Source of the DNA: an uncultured Bacteroidota bacterium
Lineage (GTDB): Bacteria; Bacteroidota; Bacteroidia; Bacteroidales; 4484-276
Direction: 5' to 3'
Length of the DNA: 5,852 nucleotides
NCBI GenBank assembly: GCA_903930725.1
Contig: CAIYZW010000927.1
Coordinates: 1 to 5,852, forward strand
Shown here: positions 1-5,852 of the stretch, piece by piece
How the letters are laid out: each line of letters opens with the position of its first letter
Position numbering within the stretch: position 1 is the stretch's first letter
The notes under the pieces: model-generated
Databases searched by the model: none
What the model was told of the DNA's origin: nothing
Seen by the model: only the letters and a program-made list of their open reading frames with translations
Position numbers and translations under genes: made by a program

Positions 1-719
1 AGGGAAACCTGGATATTAATCCCTGGCAGTATATTTTTGGTGTGGATATCTTGTTCCTGGCGGGTTTCAGCATCATTTTAATTTCGCTTCTTAAACTTGT
101 TTTCGACGAAAAATTGTTGTTTTGGCTCCTGGCTATTTTAATTTTTGGTGGCCTCAACAAGTATTTGCCCGAATATTCGGGTGAAAACCAACTATTAAAA
201 TACGTACTTCCATATTTTGGCGGATTTTTTCCATGGTCGTATTTCCCGATTTTCCCCTGGATGGCTTATGTTTTGACGGGTTTTTCGTTACGGCTTGCAG
301 TTAAAAAGAATCTCCTGCCGGCTTTGTCGTCAAAAGCCACTCACTATCTTTTGGCGGCCTTAATTTTGTTGCTGGCTTTCACTTTCGGTTTTGGTCTTCG
401 CATTTCATCTATCCTCGAAGTTTATTATCACCACGACATCGTTTTTGTTTTATGGACACTGGCTTTTCTGGCTTTCTGGTTCATTCTTTTCGGACATCTT
501 GATCAGTTTTTCGGGAACTCAGATGTTTTTGCTTACCTGCGATGGGTCGGAAAAAATGTGACAATCTTTTATGTCGTTCAATGGCTGATTATTGGCAATA
601 TTGCCACCGAAATTTACCGGACGCAAACATTATTTCAGCTCATTTTATGGTTTGTCGCTATCATGCTTGTTACCAGTGCCATCGTTTATGGAATATCCCG
701 AAAAAGGCTTTCCATCTGA
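1..719 (+). CDS. C-terminal part of a multipass membrane protein, acyltransferase-like
   Basis: The frame is open from the left edge (first full codon at base 3) to a TGA at 717-719, so at least 238 residues are present and the true start is upstream. The GTG at 42 is only an internal valine: the preceding codons (GNLDINPWQYIFG) read as normal coding sequence. The protein is strongly hydrophobic, with about seven membrane-spanning stretches separated by short polar loops, and ends in a basic tail (SRKRLSI). Two segments recall the HGSNAT/DUF1624 and acyltransferase-3 superfamilies, which move acyl groups onto sugars at the membrane: FPIFPWMAYVLTGF, and WVGKNVTIFYVVQWLI near the C terminus, resembling their 'GKNS-hydrophobic-Y' helix. 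The usual catalytic histidine region would be in the missing N-terminal half, so the activity cannot be confirmed. The membrane-protein call is firm; the family is a resemblance only. The next gene starts 166 bases later behind a candidate promoter, so it is probably not co-transcribed. Confidence 0.55.
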   Translation, partial: GNLDINPWQYIFGVDILFLAGFSIILISLLKLVFDEKLLFWLLAILIFGGLNKYLPEYSGENQLLKYVLPYFGGFFPWSYFPIFPWMAYVLTGFSLRLAVKKNLLPALSSKATHYLLAALILLLAFTFGFGLRISSILEVYYHHDIVFVLWTLAFLAFWFILFGHLDQFFGNSDVFAYLRWVGKNVTIFYVVQWLIIGNIATEIYRTQTLFQLILWFVAIMLVTSAIVYGISRKRLSI

Positions 720-828
720 TCATTTAGGCAGGTTGCCGGCGAAATCCCGCTTTTTGGGTTAAAAACAAAATCAATGTTAAAACTCCGTTAATAGTAATAT
801 TTTAAACATATTACAATAGTTTCATTTG

Positions 829-836
829 TATATTTG
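829..836 (+). promoter_or_regulatory. Candidate Bacteroidota -7 promoter element for ccsBA
   Basis: TATATTTG matches the Bacteroidota -7 consensus TAnnTTTG exactly and lies about 50 bases before the ATG at 886, a plausible 5' leader length. No clear TTTG -33 element sits at the expected distance (around 803-810 the sequence is only AT-rich, TTTAAAC), so the call rests on one half of the promoter. The surrounding region, 720-885, has no gene on either strand that I can support and no convincing terminator for the upstream gene. Confidence 0.35.
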
Positions 837-885
837 CCGCCCTAAATTGTGTCATTTTTTTAATCATAAAACATCTTAATATTCG

Positions 886-1371
886 ATGAAAAAAATTATT
901 AATTCATTGTTTTCGATGGAGTTAACAGTAGTCTTGTTGTTAATTTTCGCTTTTTCGGCGGGCTTCGCAACAATTATCGAAAACGATTTTGGAACAACCG
1001 CTGCACAAATTGCAGTTTACAAAGCATTCTGGTTTGAGATACTACTTGTTCTCCTGGCAGTTAACCTTTGTGGCAGCCTCATTGTAAAAAAACTTTGGGC
1101 CAATAAAAAGTATGTCATTTTTTTCTTTCACATTTCATTTATCATCATTTTAATAGGTGCTGGTATTACTCGCTACTTCGGATTTGAAGGATCAATGCAC
1201 ATCAGGCAGGGTCTCGATTCCAATTTTATTGTTTCGGATCAGACCTATATTTCGGCAAAGTTTGAGGAAAACGGACAGTCGGTGAGTGTAAGAAAACCCG
1301 TTCTGATGGCGGATTATGGCAAACCTCGCCCTTCATTTCGTTTGATGCCAATAATCAGGAATTCCAGGTGA
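886..1371 (+). CDS. ccsBA: Cytochrome c synthetase CcsBA, N-terminal (ResB/CcsB) piece before a frame break
   Basis: This is the start of a System II (Ccs) cytochrome c biogenesis protein, which carries haem across the inner membrane and attaches it to CXXCH motifs of exported apocytochromes. The ATG at 886 opens with a basic MKK and three membrane helices at about residues 11-31, 47-68 and 76-94. ResB hallmarks are visible: the 'AGFATIIENDFGT' segment after helix 1, the 'VYKAFWFEILLVLLAVNL' helix, and FFFHISFIIILIGAGITRY, whose His82 corresponds to the intramembrane haem-ligand histidine of CcsB. A periplasmic beta-rich stretch follows (GFEGSMHIRQG, then ISAKFEENGQ). After about residue 146 (YGK) the translation stops looking like the family and ends at TGA 1369-1371, while the ResB sequence continues in another frame. 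The piece is therefore the first part of one gene joined to the next entry, not an independent 161-residue protein. There is no Shine-Dalgarno sequence before the ATG, which is normal for Bacteroidota. Confidence 0.85.
   Translation: MKKIINSLFSMELTVVLLLIFAFSAGFATIIENDFGTTAAQIAVYKAFWFEILLVLLAVNLCGSLIVKKLWANKKYVIFFFHISFIIILIGAGITRYFGFEGSMHIRQGLDSNFIVSDQTYISAKFEENGQSVSVRKPVLMADYGKPRPSFRLMPIIRNSR
1300..1345 (+). other. Probable frameshift site inside ccsBA
   Basis: Upstream the ResB sequence is in the frame of the ATG at 886; downstream it is in the frame of 1368. The second frame is open from 1266 (it has a TGA at 1263-1265), and before the GTG at 1368 it already reads as sensible coding sequence (SPFISFDANNQEFQV, from 1329) that flows into NTLDFVPN. 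The first frame still reads well to about YGK at 1315-1323. The break therefore falls near 1318-1335 and equals loss of one base (or gain of two). A single extra base near 1324 would restore a continuous protein of about 1050 residues. No canonical X XXY YYZ slippery heptamer lies in the overlap; the nearest run is A AAA CCC at 1293-1299. The position is my inference from reading both frames, not from an alignment. Confidence 0.7.
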
Positions 1372-4016
1372 ATACCCTCGATTTTGTACCAAACGCCACG
1401 GTCGAAATCATCAAAGCTCCCGAAGGTTTTCCGGTAGTTTCGATGATGGTTATGGAAGGAATGAACCGGAGATCAATTACGTTAAAAGAAAGCGAGACGG
1501 CTAATCTGGGCAATTTCAACATTACTTTTAACAGCGTTCAGGCTTTAAATACGGCCAACATAATTATGCAAAATGGCTCACTTTTCCTGGTGGCTCCCTT
1601 CGATATTATTTCGATGAGCATGAGCGGTCAGGCCGGCGATACCATTGGAGCAGGACAGATTACCCCGTTTCTTCCCCGACAGATTTACAATCTTGGCGGA
1701 ATAAATCTGGTTGTAAACCAATTCGAATCGAGTGCTGCCATAAGGCCAGTACGGTCGCCAAAAGGTGTTCAAACTGATGGCTCCAATGCGCTTGTTCTGG
1801 AGGTAAAATCTGGAAACGAACGAAAAGAAGTTGTTGTTTGGGGCGAAAGTGGTACGGTTGGCGAAACAACTGCTGTTAAAATTGCCGGTCAATGGGTGAA
1901 TTTTTCTTATGGTTCCATTCTGATATCGCTTCCTTTTAAAATTAAACTCAACAAATTTATCCTCGAACGCTATCCAGGTTCAAAAAGCCCTTCATCTTAT
2001 GCCAGCGAAGTAACGCTCATTGATGAATCCCAGAATAAAAAAACCGACTTCAGGATTTACATGAACCATATTTTAAAGCACCGTGGTTACCGTTTTTATC
2101 AGTCTTCCTACGATAACGATGAAAAGGGCACAATCCTCTCGGTAAATCATGATGGGTTGGGAACCGCAGTTAGTTATTTTGGTTATGCTTTGATGTCGTT
2201 TGCGATGATTTTTGCCCTTTTCAGCAAAAGAAGCAGGTTTAGCCACACCCTCAGGAAAATTGGCGAAACACGGTCAAAAAGGACTTCAGCCATCGTTTCA
2301 ATGCTACTTCCGCTGATGTTGATCTCGGCTACCACTTTTGGTGCCAACGAAACAAAGGTTGTAAACGGCGTTAAAATAGATGTTGTTGATAAAGATCATG
2401 CGGCAAAATTTGCAAGCATCATTGCCCTGGGTACCAACGGTCGGCTTGAGCCCGTAAACACGCTCAGCAGCAAACTACTCAGGAAGTTTTCGGGAAAAAG
2501 TACCTGGGAGGGTTTAAATTCCGACCAGGTTTTTATTGGAATCTTCTCGCAGCCAGAAGTATGGCGTAATGCACCTCTCATTAAAGTAACCAACAAAGAT
2601 TTACAGAAAATACTGAACATCAACAGCAATTACGCTGCGTTCACTGATTTCTTTGATAAAGGTCACAATAACAACTATTTGCTTGGTGAGCTTGTGGATG
2701 AAGCTTATAAAAAGAAACCTGCCGATCAAACCAGGCTCGATAAAGAAATTATTAAAGCTGATGAAAAAGTAAATGTTTTTTACCTCGTCTATTCAGGATC
2801 CTATTTAACTTTTTTCCCAAAAAGCAACGATCCAAATGGCAAATGGTTCAAGCCAGCCGACGAAGTGGAAGATGTTCCCGCTCAGGATAGTATCTTTATC
2901 AAAAACGCAGCGTCACTTTATGTCGAAGCCTTAAATGAGGCATTCATCAATGGTAATTATTCGGGAGCCGATCAGATTGTTAACGGTATTAAAATGTACC
3001 AGAATAAATATGCCGGACACTTTCTGGCCTCAAACAGCAAACTCAAAATAGAGATGCTTTATAATAAAGCTGATATTTTTGAACGCCTTTTTAAATTTTA
3101 CGGTCTGTTTGGAGTTCTGTTTTTGGTATTACTTTTCGTAAATCTTGTTCAGCCAAAAGTTAAGATTGATCTTCTCAACAAGATATTTATCGGGATTCTG
3201 TCGGTTGCTTTTCTTATGCAAACACTTGGCATGGCTGCCCGCTGGTATATTTCCGGACATGCCCCAATGAGCAACGGCTACGAATCAATGGTATTTATTT
3301 CGTGGGCAACCATGCTGGCAGGATTTATTTTGGTTAAGAAATCGAATATTGCACTTGCTGCAACAACCGTACTTGCCTCGCTTACGCTGATGGTGGCACA
3401 CCTTAACTGGATGAATCCCGAAGTAACCAATCTGGTACCGGTATTGAAGTCGGTTTGGCTCACCATACACGTTGCTATTATTACCTCGAGTTATGGATTT
3501 TTTGGCCTCGGCGCCATACTCGGTTTATTTAACCTGATGCTGATGATTTTCCAAAATAAGAAGAACCTCAAAAGCTTTGACCTGACCATCCGCGAAATTT
3601 CGTTTACCATCGAAGCCACGCTTACCATTGGTTTGTATATGCTTACGATAGGAACGTTTTTAGGTGGCGTTTGGGCAAACGAATCCTGGGGACGTTACTG
3701 GGGATGGGACCCCAAGGAAACCTGGGCGCTGGTAACAGTGTTGGTTTACGCTATAATCGGCCATCTTAATTTTATACCCGGAGCAGTAGGGCGGTACTTA
3801 TTTAATGCCTTGGCTGTACTGGGATTCAGCTCGGTGCTTATGACCTATTTCGGCGTAAATTATTACCTGTCAGGGCTTCATTCTTATGCCTCGGGCGACC
3901 CGGTGCCAATACCAGCTTTTGTTTATTATACCATGGCCATTTTATTTGTTATCCTGGTATTGGCCTTTGTTAACAACAATAAATTGAAGGAATTCACGGA
4001 TAAAGCTAAAAAGTAA
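1368..4016 (+). CDS. ccsBA: Cytochrome c synthetase CcsBA, rest of ResB domain plus CcsA domain
   Basis: This is the continuation of the haem exporter and cytochrome c ligase. Residues (numbered from the GTG at 1368) divide as follows: 1-262, remaining periplasmic ResB region; 263-288, membrane helix after DGLGTAVSYFGYALM; 308-326, a second hydrophobic segment; about 327-570, a soluble, probably periplasmic domain; 572-875, the multi-helix CcsA core. The CcsA core has GHAPMSNGYE (631-640), WLTIHV with periplasmic haem-ligand His701, the WWD haem-binding motif WGRYWGWDPKETW (774-786), intramembrane His799 in GHLNF, and GLHSYA with His838. All catalytic landmarks are therefore intact. The GTG overlaps the preceding stop as GTGA and has AGGA seven bases upstream. 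A separate protein starting here would nevertheless have its 262-residue periplasmic region at the N terminus with no signal or helix to export it. I therefore read it as the same gene after a frameshift. The combined length, about 1040 residues, suits Bacteroidota CcsBA fusions. It ends at TAA, followed by a terminator. Confidence 0.9.
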   Translation: MNTLDFVPNATVEIIKAPEGFPVVSMMVMEGMNRRSITLKESETANLGNFNITFNSVQALNTANIIMQNGSLFLVAPFDIISMSMSGQAGDTIGAGQITPFLPRQIYNLGGINLVVNQFESSAAIRPVRSPKGVQTDGSNALVLEVKSGNERKEVVVWGESGTVGETTAVKIAGQWVNFSYGSILISLPFKIKLNKFILERYPGSKSPSSYASEVTLIDESQNKKTDFRIYMNHILKHRGYRFYQSSYDNDEKGTILSVNHDGLGTAVSYFGYALMSFAMIFALFSKRSRFSHTLRKIGETRSKRTSAIVSMLLPLMLISATTFGANETKVVNGVKIDVVDKDHAAKFASIIALGTNGRLEPVNTLSSKLLRKFSGKSTWEGLNSDQVFIGIFSQPEVWRNAPLIKVTNKDLQKILNINSNYAAFTDFFDKGHNNNYLLGELVDEAYKKKPADQTRLDKEIIKADEKVNVFYLVYSGSYLTFFPKSNDPNGKWFKPADEVEDVPAQDSIFIKNAASLYVEALNEAFINGNYSGADQIVNGIKMYQNKYAGHFLASNSKLKIEMLYNKADIFERLFKFYGLFGVLFLVLLFVNLVQPKVKIDLLNKIFIGILSVAFLMQTLGMAARWYISGHAPMSNGYESMVFISWATMLAGFILVKKSNIALAATTVLASLTLMVAHLNWMNPEVTNLVPVLKSVWLTIHVAIITSSYGFFGLGAILGLFNLMLMIFQNKKNLKSFDLTIREISFTIEATLTIGLYMLTIGTFLGGVWANESWGRYWGWDPKETWALVTVLVYAIIGHLNFIPGAVGRYLFNALAVLGFSSVLMTYFGVNYYLSGLHSYASGDPVPIPAFVYYTMAILFVILVLAFVNNNKLKEFTDKAKK

Positions 4017-4044
4017 ATTCCACATTAAAAATAGTTCAAGCTAC

Positions 4045-4080
4045 AAAAAAGGCTTCATTCATCGGAATGAGGCCTTTTTT
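4045..4080 (+). terminator. Intrinsic terminator after ccsBA
   Basis: A 16-base arm (4045-4060) pairs with 4065-4080 across an ATCG loop; all positions pair, one as a G-U wobble. The arms are AAAAAAGGCTTCATTC and GAATGAGGCCTTTTTT, so the RNA ends in a U run on the + strand. It begins 28 bases after the ccsBA stop. The matching A run on the 5' arm means it could also stop transcription arriving from the right on the minus strand. Confidence 0.9.
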
Positions 4081-4240
4081 GGTGTTTTTGGAATGGCTGT
4101 TCTAATGGTGAAACCAAACAGGTTTTATACTGCACCAGGTAGATTTTTTACTGCCCCCACACAATATTGTTTTTTAGAAACGAACGTAAAATCTCCTTTT
4201 TGAAAAAGAAATTCCCCCTTCCCAACAAAAAAATTTCCTT

Positions 4241-4248
4241 TACCTTTG
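4241..4248 (+). promoter_or_regulatory. Candidate Bacteroidota -7 promoter element for the last gene
   Basis: TACCTTTG fits TAnnTTTG exactly and lies 45 bases before the ATG at 4294, downstream of the ccsBA terminator, where a new promoter is needed. No good TTTG -33 element is found 19-21 bases upstream; the nearest TTTTTG ends at 4202, which is too far. The leader 4081-4240 is rich in T, C and A runs and holds no gene that I can support. Confidence 0.4.
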
Positions 4249-4293
4249 ATACCGGTTTCAGCAAATGATCTCTTTAAATAAAATACCTCAACC

Positions 4294-5852
4294 ATGAGAA
4301 AAACCTTATTCTTTTGCTCCTTTCTGATTCTATCAGCAGCAGCTTCGTTCGCGCAACTTAAAAAAGCCAGCATCTTCATCAAAGATTTTGAGTTTGTAAC
4401 CGACCGTGTCGAAATCAGTTATGGTTTCCAAAACTGCGATCCTGCCGACCGGTTTATGGTTTGGATTGTACCCAAAACTTTTGAAGGAAAGCGTCTGGAA
4501 GTGAATTCGCTGGAAGGCGACATCGAAAATGTAGCCCCTTCATCCAACCATAAACTCACCTGGTTTACTTCCCGCGATGGGGTGGTGGTGGAGGGAAAAA
4601 TCCAGATTGATATTTATGCCATGCGGCAGCCAAACATGAGCTATGGCAAGGCTTACGGCTATTCCACGCTCTTTCCCGGAGCCGGACATAAGCAGGTTGG
4701 CGGAAGCAACAAACTATACCTCGGCGCCATCGGCTATGCCGGAATTGCCGGAGCCATCGTTTTTAATGGCAAAGCTGCCTCAAACCTGGACAGCTATGCC
4801 GCCGAAAGCGATCCTGCAAAGGCTCAGCAGTTTTATGACGATGCAAAAGCTTTCCGCACCTATTCCTTGTCTTGCCTCGGTGTTAGCGCTGTGGCCTGGG
4901 GTGTGAATTATTTCCTGCTCAATAAGAGTGCTAAAAACGCAAAAAGCATTAAGCCGAAGCAAATCATCATCAACCCACCGCCGGGAGCCGATGTGCTGGT
5001 TGCAATGTCAGATGTTAAGTTTATCTCGACACGTGGTTTGCCGCCCAACCTTTTTGCCGATTTATCTTTTAAAGATGACAACGGCAACGGGATTCTGGAA
5101 GCCGGCGAAAATGCCAGAATCACCATCACGGTTACAAACCAGGGCAAAGGAAATGCTTACGATCTGCGGGTTTCGCTGGTTGACGATAAGCCAGCCAAAA
5201 GCCTGATCATCGGCAAAGAGCAACAAATCGCGCTGTTGAGACCCGGCGAAACCCAAAAAGTCGTTTTCCCCATCAGCACCGACATAAACCTCGCCACCAC
5301 CGATCATAAAATCGAAATCAAAGTTGCCGAAAAATACGGCTACGACATGGACCCCGCTTTTCTGAAACTTCAGACTTTTGAATACCAGCACGCAAAACTC
5401 TCCTTTTCTGGAATCGAAATCCTCGATGCAGGCGAAGGTACTGCCGCTATCACCGAAGACGGGCAGTTGCAGGCCGGCGAAATGGTGAAGGCAAAAATCG
5501 TGGTTCAAAATACCGGTCAGGGAATCTCGACTAATACAAGATATTCGGTTTCGACCAACGACAACAACATTTTCCTGCGCGACAATTCCGGCATGCTTGG
5601 GACCCTCAATCCGGGCGAGGTGCGCGAAATCTTTATTACGCTTAGTCCAAACAAAAGGGTTGTTACTGCCGGGAATCTACCGGTGCTGCTCGACCTGCGC
5701 GAAGACAAAGGCAAGGGCGATTTACTGGCTTATCAGTTGCCGGTTAAACTCAACCAGAAACCACCCAGGCCCAACATCGTAACCATCAATGCCGACCTTG
5801 CATCGCTCACCAAAAACATCGCGGTTTTCGAATATTCGTCCAATAAATTTAC
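4294..5852 (+). CDS. Exported multi-domain protein with membrane hairpin and tandem CARDB-like domains (3' end outside window)
   Basis: The frame is open from ATG 4294 to the right edge: 519 codons plus two bases with no stop. Residues 1-20 are a Sec signal peptide (MRK, hydrophobic core, ASFA before Gln21); there is no lipobox cysteine at the cleavage site. Residues 21-110 form a beta-rich soluble domain that I do not recognise (KDFEFVTDRVEISYGF, later VEGKIQIDIYA). Residues 117-209 contain GYSTLFPGAGHKQVGG, then two hydrophobic helices (about 141-157 and 192-209) joined by a polar loop with DPAKAQQFYDDAKAFR. This layout resembles the DUF5683-type hairpin of Bacteroidota envelope proteins. 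Residues about 240-364 and 368-486 are two related beta domains of CARDB/Ig-like type, suited to adhesion or domain spacing in the envelope. Residues 261-272 of the first form an EF-hand-like loop. A proline-rich linker (KPPRPN) follows at about 489-494. No function can be assigned: the C terminus is missing. In Bacteroidota such arrays can precede a caspase-like peptidase domain, but none is visible here. The gene has its own candidate promoter. Its codons end in G or C more often than those of the first gene. Confidence 0.85.
   Translation, partial: MRKTLFFCSFLILSAAASFAQLKKASIFIKDFEFVTDRVEISYGFQNCDPADRFMVWIVPKTFEGKRLEVNSLEGDIENVAPSSNHKLTWFTSRDGVVVEGKIQIDIYAMRQPNMSYGKAYGYSTLFPGAGHKQVGGSNKLYLGAIGYAGIAGAIVFNGKAASNLDSYAAESDPAKAQQFYDDAKAFRTYSLSCLGVSAVAWGVNYFLLNKSAKNAKSIKPKQIIINPPPGADVLVAMSDVKFISTRGLPPNLFADLSFKDDNGNGILEAGENARITITVTNQGKGNAYDLRVSLVDDKPAKSLIIGKEQQIALLRPGETQKVVFPISTDINLATTDHKIEIKVAEKYGYDMDPAFLKLQTFEYQHAKLSFSGIEILDAGEGTAAITEDGQLQAGEMVKAKIVVQNTGQGISTNTRYSVSTNDNNIFLRDNSGMLGTLNPGEVREIFITLSPNKRVVTAGNLPVLLDLREDKGKGDLLAYQLPVKLNQKPPRPNIVTINADLASLTKNIAVFEYSSNKF
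5011..5751 (+). repeat. Tandem pair of related CARDB-like domains within the exported protein
   Basis: Two copies of a divergent domain are seen at protein level: residues about 240-364 (5011-5385) and 368-486 (5395-5751). Each has a glycine/aspartate turn leading into L-x-AGE (NGNGILEAGE at 263-272; EDGQLQAGE at 388-396). This is followed by an alternating hydrophobic strand ending N-x-G-x-G (ITVTNQGKG; IVVQNTGQG), then L-x-PGE (LLRPGE; LNPGE) before another strand. The end of each copy also lines up (IEIKVAEKYGYDMDPAFLKL with LLDLREDKGKGDLLAYQL). The copies are not near-identical in DNA, so this is an old duplication or a modular family, not a recent repeat. Confidence 0.65.

Noticed and set aside
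42..44. GTG at 42 as the true start of the first membrane protein
   Set aside because: The frame is open to the left edge with sensible codons, there is no promoter or ribosome-binding context, and the protein is too short for the family if begun here.
734..760. GCCGGC palindrome and CCCGCTTTTTGGG as a terminator for the first gene
   Set aside because: The pairable stems are only three to six base pairs and no U run follows at the right place.
1293..1299. A AAA CCC as a programmed -1 frameshift site for ccsBA
   Set aside because: It does not fit X XXY YYZ: the A-site codon would not re-pair after slipping. The first frame also still reads as family-like sequence for several codons beyond it, so the break is probably further downstream.
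4294..4356. Lipoprotein signal for the last gene
   Set aside because: The only cysteine in the leader (residue 8) is within the hydrophobic core. The likely cleavage is after ASFA before Gln21, so it is a standard Sec signal peptide.
4125..4382. 85-residue minus-strand open frame across the leader and start of the last gene
   Set aside because: It overlaps the candidate promoter, the leader and the signal peptide region. Its composition follows homopolymer runs (many Phe, Lys and Gly), with no family-like motif.
4643..4906. Short + strand open frames at 4643-4906, 4928-5206 and 5597-5782
   Set aside because: All lie inside the continuous frame starting at 4294 and are out-of-frame shadows of it. 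None has a motif or a start context of its own.
5062..5508. 148-residue minus-strand open frame
   Set aside because: It lies opposite the long + strand frame from 4294. Its protein shows no recognisable domain, and it is explained by codon bias of the opposite strand. The + strand frame has a signal peptide and repeated domains.

Overview
The window looks like chromosomal DNA of a Bacteroidota bacterium, probably Bacteroidales or a relative. Three observations point there. It carries a very large ResB/CcsA-type cytochrome c assembly protein with a long soluble domain between its two halves. Two of the intergenic regions hold TAnnTTTG motifs, the -7 element of Bacteroidota promoters. The last gene has a secreted multi-domain layout (signal peptide, membrane hairpin, tandem Ig-like domains) familiar from that phylum. 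This is inferred from gene content; no rRNA or tRNA is present to confirm it.

All recognisable genes are on the + strand. Bases 1-719 hold the C-terminal part of a multipass membrane protein resembling the HGSNAT/DUF1624 or acyltransferase-3 superfamily; its start lies before the window. Bases 720-885 are an AT-rich intergenic region with a candidate promoter. Bases 886-4016 encode a System II cytochrome c synthetase (CcsBA). Its histidines and WWD motif are all present, but the reading frame is broken once, between about 1300 and 1345, so the gene reads as a 161-residue piece and an 882-residue piece. A strong 16-bp hairpin terminator follows at 4045-4080. Bases 4081-4293 are a homopolymer-rich leader with a second candidate promoter.

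From 4294 to the right edge runs a gene with no stop codon inside the window, at least 519 codons long. It encodes an exported protein with a signal peptide, an N-terminal soluble domain, a glycine-rich membrane hairpin resembling DUF5683, and two tandem CARDB-like beta domains, the first carrying a canonical EF-hand-type loop. Its C terminus, which would probably decide its function, lies outside the window.

The three loci look like independent transcription units. Nothing links the membrane acyltransferase-like gene or the last gene to haem delivery, and no thioredoxin-like ResA/CcsX gene or c-type cytochrome gene is visible next to ccsBA. I see no mobile element, CRISPR array, tRNA or rRNA. 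The two items most worth following are the broken ccsBA frame and the unfinished multi-domain exported protein.
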